The translations under genes were made by a program, and so were the position numbers. The notes below the pieces were generated by a model that made no database searches, had not been told where the DNA came from, and worked only from the letters and a program-made list of their open reading frames with translations. Below, one piece after another: positions 19,706 through 27,625 of a DNA stretch of 64,000 nucleotides (within the stretch, counting starts at the first letter, position 1; each line of letters starts with the position of its first letter). The stretch is from Acetitomaculum ruminis DSM 5522 (GTDB taxonomy: Bacteria > Bacillota > Clostridia > Lachnospirales > Lachnospiraceae): positions 50,767 to 114,766 of the forward strand of contig NZ_FOJY01000011.1 in assembly GCF_900112085.1 (NCBI RefSeq), read 5' to 3'.

Positions 19706-19942
19706 TTAATCTTCATCCTCCATGCGTTCAATAAGCTTTGCTATGGTCTGCGCTGAATAAAAGTTTTCAGGTACAACTTCGGGAAGAGGGATATCCACAT
19801 CAAATTCCTCACTTAATTCAGATACTAACATTACTATTTCCATTGAGGATAAAATATGTCTTTCCACAAGGTCGTTTTCTTTGGAAAAATCCACTCCCGG
19901 TTTTACTTCGTTTAATACTTCTATTACTTTTTCTATATTCAT
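19706..19942 (-). CDS. Acyl/peptidyl carrier protein (DltC-like)
   Basis: A 78-residue acidic carrier protein. The 4'-phosphopantetheine serine is Ser33 in HILSSMEIVMLV, where the usual DSL/DSM reads SSM. The remaining helices (SELSEEFDVDIPLPEVVPENFYSAQTIAKLIE) are typical. It would hold the activated acyl group made by the neighbouring ligase. It starts 4 bp after the ligase stop codon. Confidence 0.88.
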   Translation of the reverse strand: MNIEKVIEVLNEVKPGVDFSKENDLVERHILSSMEIVMLVSELSEEFDVDIPLPEVVPENFYSAQTIAKLIERMEDED

Positions 19943-19946
19943 TTTC

Positions 19947-21449
19947 TTAATCCTCCATTAAATTATAATTATTTTTTAAATATACTCTGTCAATTTTTCC
20001 ATTGGCATTTACAGGCATTGCCTTAACCTTAACCAAAACATTTGGATGCATATACGGTGGAAGTTTCTTTTTTGCATGTTCCATTACAGCATCTTTTTTT
20101 ATTCGTCCCTCGTAAATTAAAACAATTTTATCTTCTGTCTCATTATATATACAGGCACAGGAATTCATCTTTTCCATAGCGCTCATATTTGCTTCAATTT
20201 CTCCTAATTCTATTCTGTAACCCATGTGTTTTATCTGAAAATCTTTTCTTCCAAGATAAATCAACTGACCGTATTCATTATAGGAAACCAGATCCCCGGT
20301 TTTATATAATATCTCCGGATAGGCCTTATTTAAAGGGTTTTGTACAAAGGAAGCCTTTGTTTTTTCGGGATTATTGTAATAACCGTCTGCCAAAAATGAG
20401 CCTCCCACATACAGTTCACCTTTATCTGCTTCTTTTAAATCTTCATCAAGAATCAATACAAAGCAGTTATTACAAGGCTTTCCAATTGGTAAGGTTTCCT
20501 CATCTTTAAATTCTTTGTCCACATGATACCAGGTACAGATATCTGTAGTTTCCGTAGGCCCGAAAAGATTTGCAAAATAGGCATCAGGATAAGCCCGCCT
20601 CCAGTAATTAAGCTGTTTATTAGGCATCACCTCACCAGCAAACAATATCTTCTTTAAATACATTGGCTTATCATAGGAAAAAGTATCCCATTTAGCTACC
20701 AAAGATAAGGCTGAAGGAACCCAATAAATTGTATTTATTTTATTTTCATTCATGTATTCTACCAGCTTTAAAGGAAAAGAAAACATCTTTTTAGGAATGA
20801 TGCAAAGGCATCCGCCACTTCTTAAACCTCCAAATAAATCTGTTACAGACATACTAAAATAAAAAGGTGTCTGACTTCCCCAAATTGTTTTTTCATTAAT
20901 ATCAAAATTCTCCAATACCCAGTCTGTATAAGAAATAGCAGCTTTGTGACTGATAACAGTTCCTTTTGGATTTCCCGTAGAACCTGAGGTATATAGAATA
21001 TACATGGTTTCCGAATCCGTCATGGCCCTTCTGATATTATACAAATATTCTTCATCTATTTCTTCATTAATTGCATTTTCGTAATAAAAAATGTCTGTAT
21101 TACCCAATTCCAAAGCCAAATCCTTGTATTTATCATTGGTTAAAACTGCTACTGGTTCTAAGGTTTCAAATATCTTTAACATCCTGTCCTTTGGCATTTC
21201 AGGGTCTAATACTGTATAAAAGTTTCCACTGTATAAAACTGCCAGCATTGATGTTGCAAGTTTTACTGATTTATCCATTAATATGGCAATGGGCTTTTTT
21301 CTCCAGGCATTTTCTTTAAATGAAACTGCAATTTTTTTTGAATTTTTAATAAGCATCTCATATGAAAGCTTTGAACTGACATCGGACACAGCAATATTTT
21401 TTGGAAAGAGTCTTGCTGATTTTTCGATACCTTCTAAAATATTTTTCAT
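19947..21449 (-). CDS. Adenylating carrier-protein ligase, DltA-like with unusual substrate pocket
   Basis: This 500-residue member of the AMP-forming adenylation superfamily activates an acid with ATP and loads it on the carrier. Core motifs are A3 YTSGSTGNPKG (153-163), A5 FGPTETTD, A7 YKTGDLV, A8 GRKDFQIKHMGYRIELGEIE and A10 NGKIDR with Lys485. It is closest in plan to DltA (D-alanine ligase). The A4 core, however, reads PFYFSMSVTD: Ser199 sits where DltA has the Asp of FDLSVMD that binds the substrate amino group. The substrate may therefore not be D-alanine. It is the first gene of the operon. Confidence 0.88.
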   Translation of the reverse strand: MKNILEGIEKSARLFPKNIAVSDVSSKLSYEMLIKNSKKIAVSFKENAWRKKPIAILMDKSVKLATSMLAVLYSGNFYTVLDPEMPKDRMLKIFETLEPVAVLTNDKYKDLALELGNTDIFYYENAINEEIDEEYLYNIRRAMTDSETMYILYTSGSTGNPKGTVISHKAAISYTDWVLENFDINEKTIWGSQTPFYFSMSVTDLFGGLRSGGCLCIIPKKMFSFPLKLVEYMNENKINTIYWVPSALSLVAKWDTFSYDKPMYLKKILFAGEVMPNKQLNYWRRAYPDAYFANLFGPTETTDICTWYHVDKEFKDEETLPIGKPCNNCFVLILDEDLKEADKGELYVGGSFLADGYYNNPEKTKASFVQNPLNKAYPEILYKTGDLVSYNEYGQLIYLGRKDFQIKHMGYRIELGEIEANMSAMEKMNSCACIYNETEDKIVLIYEGRIKKDAVMEHAKKKLPPYMHPNVLVKVKAMPVNANGKIDRVYLKNNYNLMED

Positions 21450-21514
21450 ATTTCCAGATCTCCTTTAAAATATAAAAATATAATATAAAATCATGTATTT
21501 TCCATGTAAGATTC

Positions 21515-21542
21515 ATTATAACTGCACATAAGTTATAGTCTA
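21515..21542 (-). promoter_or_regulatory. Candidate promoter of the dlt-like operon
   Basis: TAGACT (21537-21542) and TATAAT (21515-21520) are 16 bp apart on the minus strand, about 65 bp upstream of the ligase start. Confidence 0.55.
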
Positions 21543-21613
21543 GTTAATATTATCTTAAAATTCAATTAATTTTTTTCTTTTCTATATATACAATGCACTT
21601 TTCCTTATCATAT

Positions 21614-21649
21614 AAAAAAGATATCCCTTTTTACGAGGATATCTTTTTT
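21614..21649 (-). terminator. Terminator of the thiamine-precursor transport operon
   Basis: The perfect arms AAAAAAGATATCC and GGATATCTTTTTT form a hairpin with its own U-tract, 12 bp after the ATPase gene stop. Confidence 0.85.
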
Positions 21650-21661
21650 GAGGAATAAAAA

Positions 21662-22402
21662 TTATACAAGTTTAGAAATAATCATTTTCTTTAATTCCAG
21701 AAATTTTTCAGTAAGATTAAAATCTTTTTCTGTATCTTTTTTTAAGTTTCCAAGGTCTATTTCATCTGTAATTGTAGCAGGCTTTCCCTTTAAAATATAA
21801 ATTCTGTCAGATAAATATATGGCTTCATCAATATCGTGAGTTATAAAAATGGTAGATAAGTCGATTTTTTTAATCGTATCAAGATACCATTTTTGTATGG
21901 CGCTTTTTGTAATATTATCCAAGGCACTAAAGGGTTCATCCAGTAAAGCCACCTTATTTGAGGAAAGATAGGTTCTAAGTAAAGCCGCCCTTTGTCTCAT
22001 TCCCCCGGAAAGCTGGGAAGGATATTTATATTGGGTATTATCAAGCCCAAAATCCTTAAAGTATTTTATAGCTTCTTTTCTTGCTTCTTTTTTACTTTTT
22101 CCCTTTATAATCAAGGGCAAAGCCACATTATCGATTATTTTTTTATGTTCCAAAAGAAGATCTTTTTGCATCATATAAGCAATTTTTCCGGGATTTTTTG
22201 TTATGTCTTCCTCCATTAAAAAAACCTTTCCCCCATCAGGAGGGCTTATTCCTGCCAAAACATGTAAAAGAGTGGTTTTTCCGGCTCCGCTTACTCCCAA
22301 TAATGAAACTGTCTCACCTTTTTTAAGATTAATATTAACAGACTCAATTATTGTTTTTTCTCCATATTTTTTTGATATATCAACTGCTTTTAAAAGTATC
22401 AT
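21662..22402 (-). CDS. thiZ: ABC transporter ATPase, thiamine precursor (ThiZ-like)
   Basis: The ATP-binding subunit has 246 residues, with Walker A GVSGAGKTTLL, signature LSGGMRQRAAL and Walker B VALLDEPFSALD, then a switch histidine (FITHDIDEA). The family is the nitrate/sulfonate/thiamine-precursor ATPases. The assignment to hydroxymethylpyrimidine uptake comes from the TPP riboswitch and the ThiY-like binding protein in the same operon. Confidence 0.85.
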   Translation of the reverse strand: MILLKAVDISKKYGEKTIIESVNINLKKGETVSLLGVSGAGKTTLLHVLAGISPPDGGKVFLMEEDITKNPGKIAYMMQKDLLLEHKKIIDNVALPLIIKGKSKKEARKEAIKYFKDFGLDNTQYKYPSQLSGGMRQRAALLRTYLSSNKVALLDEPFSALDNITKSAIQKWYLDTIKKIDLSTIFITHDIDEAIYLSDRIYILKGKPATITDEIDLGNLKKDTEKDFNLTEKFLELKKMIISKLV

Positions 22403-22423
22403 TTTATTATCCTGTTTAACTGA

Positions 22424-23464
22424 TTATTCCGAAAGATATTCATTTGTATATCCCGTTTTTGAAAGATTATTTTTTGTCAGTTTATTATCATATAACCATT
22501 TATAAAATCTGTCCCACCTTGAAGAATCTATATATCCCCAGCTTTTGGCATCTGAAATATACTCCTTTGAAATCCATTTTTGGCTTTCATGTACAAGTTT
22601 ATCTGCTCCTTGTAAAGAATTGGTGGAATCTTCTTTTATCAATATATCAGCTGCATCATCCGGATTTTCAACGGCATATTCGTATCCTTTTTTGCAGGCT
22701 CTTAAAAATGCCTTTGTAATCTCAGGATTGCTTTCCATAAATTCGTTATTTCCGAAAATAACAGGGGTGCAATAATCAAAAACCGGGTTTATATCCCTAA
22801 AGAAGAAAAAGTCACAGTCTACCTTTTCTATATCAGCATTAATACCGCCCCATCCGTAAAATACCCAGATTGCATCTGTTTGCTTTGCAGCCAGGGCTGC
22901 CGGTTCATCTGTTATAGTATTTGGAATAAGTTTTAACTTGTCAAAGTCAGCATTTTCCTCTTCCATAACATTTTTTATCATTGCCATTTCTATAGGTGAT
23001 TCCCAGGTGGAATAAGTTTTTCCCTCCAATCCAGCAGGAGATACTATACCATCACCTTTTCTTGAAATAATACCTGAGGTATTATGCTGTAAAATAGCAG
23101 AAATGGCAGTCACTCCATAATCTTTGTCACCATCTAAGGCTGCTGCAAAGGTGTCCTGGGCATCAATGGCAAATTGTGCCTGACCTGATGAACACATAAG
23201 TAATGCCCCGTCCTCCGGTGGTTGGACAAATTCTACCTCAAGGCCTTCTTCTTCAAAATATCCCTTTCCTTTAGCAACAAACAATCCAGTGTGATTGGTA
23301 TTTGGTGTCCAGTCAAGGCAAAAAGTTATTTTTGTAAATTCCTTTTTTTCTTTATTTTCATTCTTTGAAGCATTTCCCATTTTAAATACTCCAAAGGAAA
23401 CTATGCCTATTACGATTGCCATAATAGCAACAATAGCCGTTATTTTTAATTTTTTGTTATTCAT
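22424..23464 (-). CDS. thiY: Substrate-binding protein, thiamine pyrimidine precursor (ThiY-like)
   Basis: A 346-residue NMT1/THI5-like binding protein. The opening KITFCLDWTPNTNHTG is characteristic of ThiY proteins that bind formylaminopyrimidine or hydroxymethylpyrimidine. A hydrophobic N-terminal helix (about 8-28) is present. Unlike most Gram-positive binding proteins it has no lipobox cysteine, so it may be held by the uncleaved helix. It sits between permease and ATPase genes. Confidence 0.87.
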   Translation of the reverse strand: MNNKKLKITAIVAIMAIVIGIVSFGVFKMGNASKNENKEKKEFTKITFCLDWTPNTNHTGLFVAKGKGYFEEEGLEVEFVQPPEDGALLMCSSGQAQFAIDAQDTFAAALDGDKDYGVTAISAILQHNTSGIISRKGDGIVSPAGLEGKTYSTWESPIEMAMIKNVMEEENADFDKLKLIPNTITDEPAALAAKQTDAIWVFYGWGGINADIEKVDCDFFFFRDINPVFDYCTPVIFGNNEFMESNPEITKAFLRACKKGYEYAVENPDDAADILIKEDSTNSLQGADKLVHESQKWISKEYISDAKSWGYIDSSRWDRFYKWLYDNKLTKNNLSKTGYTNEYLSE

Positions 23465-23490
23465 TTTTCACGCTTCCTATTTTTTAAAAA

Positions 23491-24279
23491 TTATTTTTGG
23501 TTGACATTTTCATTTTTTGCCAGGTTTAACCAAGGCATTGACATTTTTCCGATTTCCTTCACCAGTTTCATTAATAAAAGACTGATTATTACAATAACTA
23601 TAATAACAGCAAACATTTTATCAAAGGAATAGGCTTTTTTTACCCTTGTCATGTAAACTCCAAGACCCTCAAAACCGCCTAACCATTCTGATACTACAGC
23701 TCCTACCACTGCGTAGGAGGCAGATATTTTTAATCCTGCAAAAAAGTAAGGCATGGCTCTTGGAAATTTCAGATGATAAAAGATTTGTAAATTGTCAGCT
23801 CCCATGGCTTTTAAGAGATTTAAGGAATCCTTGTCCACGCTTTTATAGCCCTCTAAAAGCCCCACTGTAATAGGAAAAAATGTAGTAATAACCACCAGGG
23901 TAATCTTTGGTGCCATTCCAAATCCCATCCATAAGACCAATATTGGAGCAATAGCTATGGTAGGAATAGTCTGACTTACTATTATCAGAGGATAAAAAGC
24001 CTTGTCCAAAACAACAAATCTATCCATTACAGTAGCCATTACAAATGCCAGTATTATTCCCAAAAGTAAACCGGCAAGGGTTTCAATTAATGAAACCTTT
24101 CCATGATGTAACAGGGTAGAAAAGTCATTTATAATTGCTAGGACTACTTCTATGGGAGATGGTAGCATAAATGATGGTACTATTTTAAAAAAGCACACTA
24201 ACTGCCATATTAAAACAAATCCCAAAAGTGCTATTAATGGTGGAAGTTTATCTGTGATGTTTTGTAACTTTTTTGTCAA
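23491..24279 (-). CDS. thiX: ABC transporter permease, thiamine precursor (ThiX-like)
   Basis: This 262-residue inner-membrane permease has about six spans and the family's cytoplasmic coupling loop EGYKSVDKDSLNLLKAMGAD. The start codon appears to be TTG, with AAGGAG 12 bp upstream. The gene overlaps the end of the preceding thiamine-binding gene by 32 bp, which suggests translational coupling. Confidence 0.87.
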   Translation of the reverse strand: MTKKLQNITDKLPPLIALLGFVLIWQLVCFFKIVPSFMLPSPIEVVLAIINDFSTLLHHGKVSLIETLAGLLLGIILAFVMATVMDRFVVLDKAFYPLIIVSQTIPTIAIAPILVLWMGFGMAPKITLVVITTFFPITVGLLEGYKSVDKDSLNLLKAMGADNLQIFYHLKFPRAMPYFFAGLKISASYAVVGAVVSEWLGGFEGLGVYMTRVKKAYSFDKMFAVIIVIVIISLLLMKLVKEIGKMSMPWLNLAKNENVNQK

Positions 24280-24544
24280 TTGTAAGTACTTCTCCTTCCG
24301 GCTTATATGATATTTTCACGTAAGTATTCATGGCCTTACATCCTGCCTTTGCTGCAACCAATTGACAATTCTTTACAATTTCCATTAAACCGTCATAATC
24401 GCCTTCTATAGAGGTCTCACAAGGTCCCACATAAAAATTGTAGCCTGTGGATTTAATATAATCAATTACTTCATCCACAATTCTAATTACCTCTTCTTCA
24501 TCTGTTTGCGTAGGTAAAACCTGAATTGCTACACTTGCATTCAT
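24248..24544 (-). CDS. Thiamine-binding protein, YkoF/MTH1187-like
   Basis: A 98-residue cytoplasmic protein of the thiamine-binding (former DUF77) family, with a ferredoxin-like fold. Motifs seen are SVAIQVLPT at the start, GYNFYVGPCETSIEGDYDGLMEIV, and a C-terminal YVKISYKPEGE. Family members bind thiamine or its pyrimidine part and often accompany ThiXYZ or YkoEDC transporters. The ATG at 24544 has AAGGAG 7 bp upstream. It is the first gene after the TPP riboswitch. Confidence 0.85.
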   Translation of the reverse strand: MNASVAIQVLPTQTDEEEVIRIVDEVIDYIKSTGYNFYVGPCETSIEGDYDGLMEIVKNCQLVAAKAGCKAMNTYVKISYKPEGEVLTIDKKVTKHHR

Positions 24545-24566
24545 AATAAATCTCCTTTCTTTTAAC

Positions 24567-24597
24567 AAAAAAACCGCCAGTGAAAATCCTGACGGCT
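24567..24597 (-). terminator. Terminator of the TPP riboswitch
   Basis: The arms CCGTCAGGA and CACTGGCGG are followed by TTTTTTTG on the minus strand, 20 nt after the aptamer and before the first gene. It is the likely expression platform. Confidence 0.85.
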
Positions 24598-24618
24598 GAT
24601 TATCTTGGTAATATCAAT

Positions 24619-24705
24619 ACTTCCTACGGCAGCATTATCTGCATCAGGTATATGGATTAGAATGTAGGCATTCTATCTCAGATTCCCATTATGAACCACT
24701 CCAGT
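24619..24705 (-). promoter_or_regulatory. TPP riboswitch (THI element)
   Basis: The minus strand reads ACTGGAGTGG, then CTGAGA, then ACCTGATGCAGATAATGC and TGCCGTAGGAAGT. These are the conserved blocks of the thiamine pyrophosphate aptamer. It precedes the thiamine-precursor ABC operon and should stop transcription when TPP is abundant. Confidence 0.96.
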
Positions 24706-24770
24706 ATTTTTATTAATTTAATTAAAAAGAAGTTAATTAATTTACTTCTCTACGACATGTCTTGTGAAAA

Positions 24771-24798
24771 ATTATAAACTTTAATGAATATTTTGCAA
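24771..24798 (-). promoter_or_regulatory. Promoter of the TPP-controlled operon
   Basis: TTGCAA (24793-24798) and TATAAT (24771-24776) are 16 bp apart on the minus strand, about 65 bp upstream of the aptamer. Repeat copy 2 begins 30 bp further upstream. Confidence 0.7.
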
Positions 24799-24828
24799 GC
24801 ACTTTTTTCAAATTTGCTGATTTTTTTG

Positions 24829-24990
24829 TAAAGCGGACATTCGGAATCCGCTTCGCTACTTCCTCATGAACGCAGTGGCACTTTGTGCCACCTGTCAGAA
24901 GGGGCTTTAACCCCTTCTGACACTAGTAAGCTTATCCCCCCGCTTATAGCTTACGCTTTTGAAGCGGGGGGATTGCTTACACTGCGTTCA
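24829..24990 (+). repeat. Dispersed palindromic repeat, copy 2 (long form)
   Basis: A 162 bp copy with the same module order as copy 1. Small differences occur in the last hairpin: CCCCCC/GGGGGG arms and TTATAGC for TTAAAGC. It lies between the terminator of the small gene at 25181 and the promoter of the TPP leader. Confidence 0.92.
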
Positions 24991-25006
24991 AATTTACAAA
25001 CTTATA

Positions 25007-25044
25007 CAAAAAAAGAGATACCCAGTTGCTAAACCGGTTATCTC
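25007..25044 (-). terminator. Terminator downstream of a small hypothetical gene
   Basis: The arms GAGATAACCGG and CTGGGTATCTC are followed by TTTTTTT on the minus strand. It supports transcription of the small gene at 25181-25363. Confidence 0.75.
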
Positions 25045-25180
25045 ATTTTATATGATATCCTAAACAAAAATGCACTATTTATTTCTCTAATCCCTGACAA
25101 CTTTGCCTTCGTAGCATAATGGCTCAACCACTTAAACCCGGCTAAAAATATTGATACTTATTAATATATTTAAGGAATTT

Positions 25181-25363
25181 CTAATGAGTTTGATGTCTGT
25201 ATGATTCGCCAGGTGTAGTTGTGACTTGAGAAAGCCACTGCAATACCGGCTGTTGTGGATAATGCTTTTGTGTAGGTATCCATCTTTCATAGTCTGCTTC
25301 ATCACCGTTTTTTGTCTTTATCGCTCCAAGTTTTTGTAAATATTCGTTAATCGCTAATGACAT
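25181..25363 (-). CDS. Small hypothetical protein, 60 residues
   Basis: Not recognised. The ATG has AGAGAGG 8 bp upstream and a strong terminator lies about 135 bp downstream, so expression is plausible. The first half looks alpha-helical (SLAINEYLQKLGAIKTKNG). The second half is rich in Pro, Gln, His and Trp. There is no signal peptide and no membrane segment. It could be a small regulator or the remnant of a longer protein. Confidence 0.45.
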   Translation of the reverse strand: MSLAINEYLQKLGAIKTKNGDEADYERWIPTQKHYPQQPVLQWLSQVTTTPGESYRHQTH

Positions 25364-25638
25364 TTTTTCTACCTCTCTTTAAGTTTTTTTCCTTTTCCCA
25401 TAAAAACAAATTCCCGTAAAAACTAAAAAACTTTTCTTGTTCACGTCCCTTGCGTAAGTCTATTTTCGTTCTTTATGGATTAAAATAAAAGGGCTTTTGC
25501 GTAAATGTCATTATTTCAGGTTTTATTTGCACATGAGCAATTTTTTATTTTTAAAAAATAAGAATTTTAAAAGATATTTTTAATATTATTTTTATTATTA
25601 TTTAACAAATTTCCTACTTTAAAGCATATTACACCTGA

Positions 25639-26097
25639 TTAATTTTCCTCATCTTTTTCCATTTCTTTAGTCATTAAATAATAATCAGATATTTGATAAC
25701 CACTTTTTTTATAAGCAGCTACAGCTTTTTCATTTTCCATTTCCACTTCTAATTTAAACCTTACCGCTTCAGGATATTCTTTTTCTATAAATTTAAAAAA
25801 ATCTTTTGAAAATCCCTGATGACGATATTTTTCTTTAAGATACAAATCCTCAACCCAGACACAGATTCCACCGTATTCCGTTGTATAATTCAGGGAAACC
25901 ATGGCATATCCTGCTGTTTTTTCTTCTTTTTCAAAAATATATCCCCATAAAAGCGGCATATCACTAACAGCTGCCTCGAAGTCTCTTAGCAAAACCTGAT
26001 TTGAGGATTTATGAATCAGGGCGGGAGAATCATAAAATATCCTCATCATATTTAATACCTCTTCCCTGTCATTGTTATTCATTTTTCTTATATTCAT
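25639..26097 (-). CDS. GNAT-family N-acetyltransferase
   Basis: A 152-residue acetyl-CoA-dependent acetyltransferase. The fold is recognisable from YAMVSLNYTTEYGG, VWVEDLYLKEKYRHQGFSKDFFKFIE (the R/QxxGxG-like acetyl-CoA loop reads RHQGFS) and EVEMENEKAVAAYKKSGY near the end. The acceptor substrate is unknown. It stands alone with its own ribosome site (GAAGGAAG). Confidence 0.88.
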   Translation of the reverse strand: MNIRKMNNNDREEVLNMMRIFYDSPALIHKSSNQVLLRDFEAAVSDMPLLWGYIFEKEEKTAGYAMVSLNYTTEYGGICVWVEDLYLKEKYRHQGFSKDFFKFIEKEYPEAVRFKLEVEMENEKAVAAYKKSGYQISDYYLMTKEMEKDEEN

Positions 26098-26480
26098 GCT
26101 TTTCTTCCTTCTTTTTTAACTTTTCCTGATTTATTTAGCTTTTTCTAATCTATCACAAAAATCGTATAAGAGGTAAATTTTTTTTATCTCCCAACCTCAT
26201 ACAAGCATCATATATACGTTTTCTTATAGTTAAATGCAATCCGACACTACTAAGGTGAATTGGGAACTTTCACTCGTTAGAAAGGTACACCACAAGGTGC
26301 GTAAAGCGGACATTCGAATTTGCACCGGATTCCTTGTTTTTAACTATTTTATATTTTTTAACATTTGTATTTACTCCTATTAAAAATTTTTTAAATCATT
26401 TTCTATATTCTAGTCAGGGACATATTATAATATCGTCGTACAAACCATAATAATACAATATGGAACAAAAAAGCTTTAAT
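26098..26480. other. Gene-free stretch with a repeat fragment
   Basis: No convincing gene is seen. A stretch at 26235-26300 can form small hairpins (GGTGAA/TTCACT and GGTACACC near GGTGCG) and runs directly into the repeat fragment at 26302. It may be debris of a mobile element. Confidence 0.5.
26302..26316 (+). repeat. Fragment of the dispersed palindromic repeat
   Basis: Fifteen bases match the left end of the family (TAAAGCGGACATTCG); the sequence then diverges. It has the same orientation as all other copies. Confidence 0.6.
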
Positions 26481-26514
26481 AAAAACAGCGTAGCAGCCAT
26501 AAAACTGCTACGCT
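26481..26514 (-). terminator. Terminator after the 41-residue protein gene
   Basis: The perfect arms AGCGTAGCAG and CTGCTACGCT with an 8-nt loop are followed by GTTTTTATT on the minus strand. A second hairpin (AGCACCT/AGGTGC, 26535-26563) lies between it and the small gene. Confidence 0.8.
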
Positions 26515-26579
26515 TAAAAAGTTTAACTTTTGAGGGCACCTCAATATTTTATATATAAGGTGCTTTTTACAACAAAAAT

Positions 26580-26705
26580 TTAGTTTTCTTTTTTCTTTTT
26601 GTCAGGAGACATTTTATATCCGGTATAAATGCATATTAACATGCAAACCATTGATGCAATCCCCCAACATTTGTGAGCTTTTTTCCCTGTAAATAATTTT
26701 CTCAT
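26580..26705 (-). CDS. Small membrane protein, 41 residues
   Basis: The product is 41 residues with an ATG preceded by GGAGGAGAAC, one of the best ribosome sites in the window. It has one hydrophobic helix (about 14-30, GIASMVCMLICIYTGY) flanked by lysine-rich ends (RKLFTGKKAHK and PDKKKKEN). Two hairpins follow the stop, the second a good terminator. The family is not recognised; it is probably a single-span inner-membrane peptide. It lies about 80 bp after the zinc peptidase gene on the same strand. Confidence 0.65.
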   Translation of the reverse strand: MRKLFTGKKAHKCWGIASMVCMLICIYTGYKMSPDKKKKEN

Positions 26706-26788
26706 GTTCTCCTCCTTTAAATGTCATTATTTATGTTTATTCTAGTTAGTAACTTTAAATATTTCTTTAATAATACTTTAAAATTTAC

Positions 26789-27478
26789 CTAATCTCTTCT
26801 TCCCACAAGTATTATCAGTCTTAACAGCTGTAAAATAGCGGTAAAAAGTGCTGCCACATAAGTAAGGGCTGCTGCAAATAAAACGCTTCTTGCACCATAC
26901 ATTTCCTCTTCATTTAGCATATTGCTTTCTGAAAGAATCCTTAAGGCTCTTCTTGAGGCATTAAACTCCACCGGAAGGGTAACAAGCTGAAATAAAACCA
27001 CCGCCAGAAAAAGTATTACTCCAATCCTTGCCATTCCCGTAAATCCAAATATCAATCCAGCTACTATTAAAGGCCAGGATAATTTTGATCCGAAATTTGC
27101 AAGGGGTACTGATATGGATCTGATACTTAAAGGAATATATCCCACTTTGTGCTGAATTGCATGACCACATTCATGGGCAGCAACACCTATGGCTGCAATG
27201 GAACTTGAACCATAGACGCTGTCGGAAAGTCTTAAAACCTTTTCCCCTGGAGAATAGTGGTCTGTAAGATTTCCCCTTATTCTTTCAATTCTAACATCAT
27301 TTATTCCTGAATTTCTAAGAATCATCAATGCGGCATCCTGTGCAGTAATCCCCTTAAAACTTCCGATTTTACTGTATTTTCTAAAGATACGGCTTACATT
27401 TGCAGATGCCAGCATACTTATTAAAGCTCCGATTATTACTAAAATATAAGTCCAGTCATAAAAACCAAAATATGGCAT
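26789..27478 (-). CDS. Membrane zinc metallopeptidase, YugP-like
   Basis: A 229-residue membrane protein of the Zn-dependent peptidase 2 family. It has an N-terminal span and several C-terminal spans. The metal-binding HExxH motif is HECGH in AAIGVAAHECGHAIQH, near residue 105, with a conserved VEFNASRRAL later that likely supplies the third ligand. Such proteins are widespread in Firmicutes; their substrates are largely unknown. The ATG has AAGGAGG 6-8 bp upstream. Confidence 0.9.
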   Translation of the reverse strand: MPYFGFYDWTYILVIIGALISMLASANVSRIFRKYSKIGSFKGITAQDAALMILRNSGINDVRIERIRGNLTDHYSPGEKVLRLSDSVYGSSSIAAIGVAAHECGHAIQHKVGYIPLSIRSISVPLANFGSKLSWPLIVAGLIFGFTGMARIGVILFLAVVLFQLVTLPVEFNASRRALRILSESNMLNEEEMYGARSVLFAAALTYVAALFTAILQLLRLIILVGRRD

Positions 27479-27582
27479 AAAAATCCCTCCTTGTAAAATA
27501 TATTCTAGTCTAAGTATAACAAATTAAATTTTTTATTCTATACTTTTAACAAACTTTCAAAAATATTTCACAATCTACGGAC

Positions 27583-27612
27583 AAAAAATTACGAAGGGAT
27601 TTCTCCCTTCGT
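27583..27612 (-). terminator. Terminator of the EAL gene
   Basis: The perfect arms ACGAAGGGA and TCCCTTCGT with a 4-nt loop and a following AATTTTTT on the minus strand lie 14 bp after the stop. Confidence 0.85.
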
Positions 27613-27625
27613 TAAAATCATTTAT

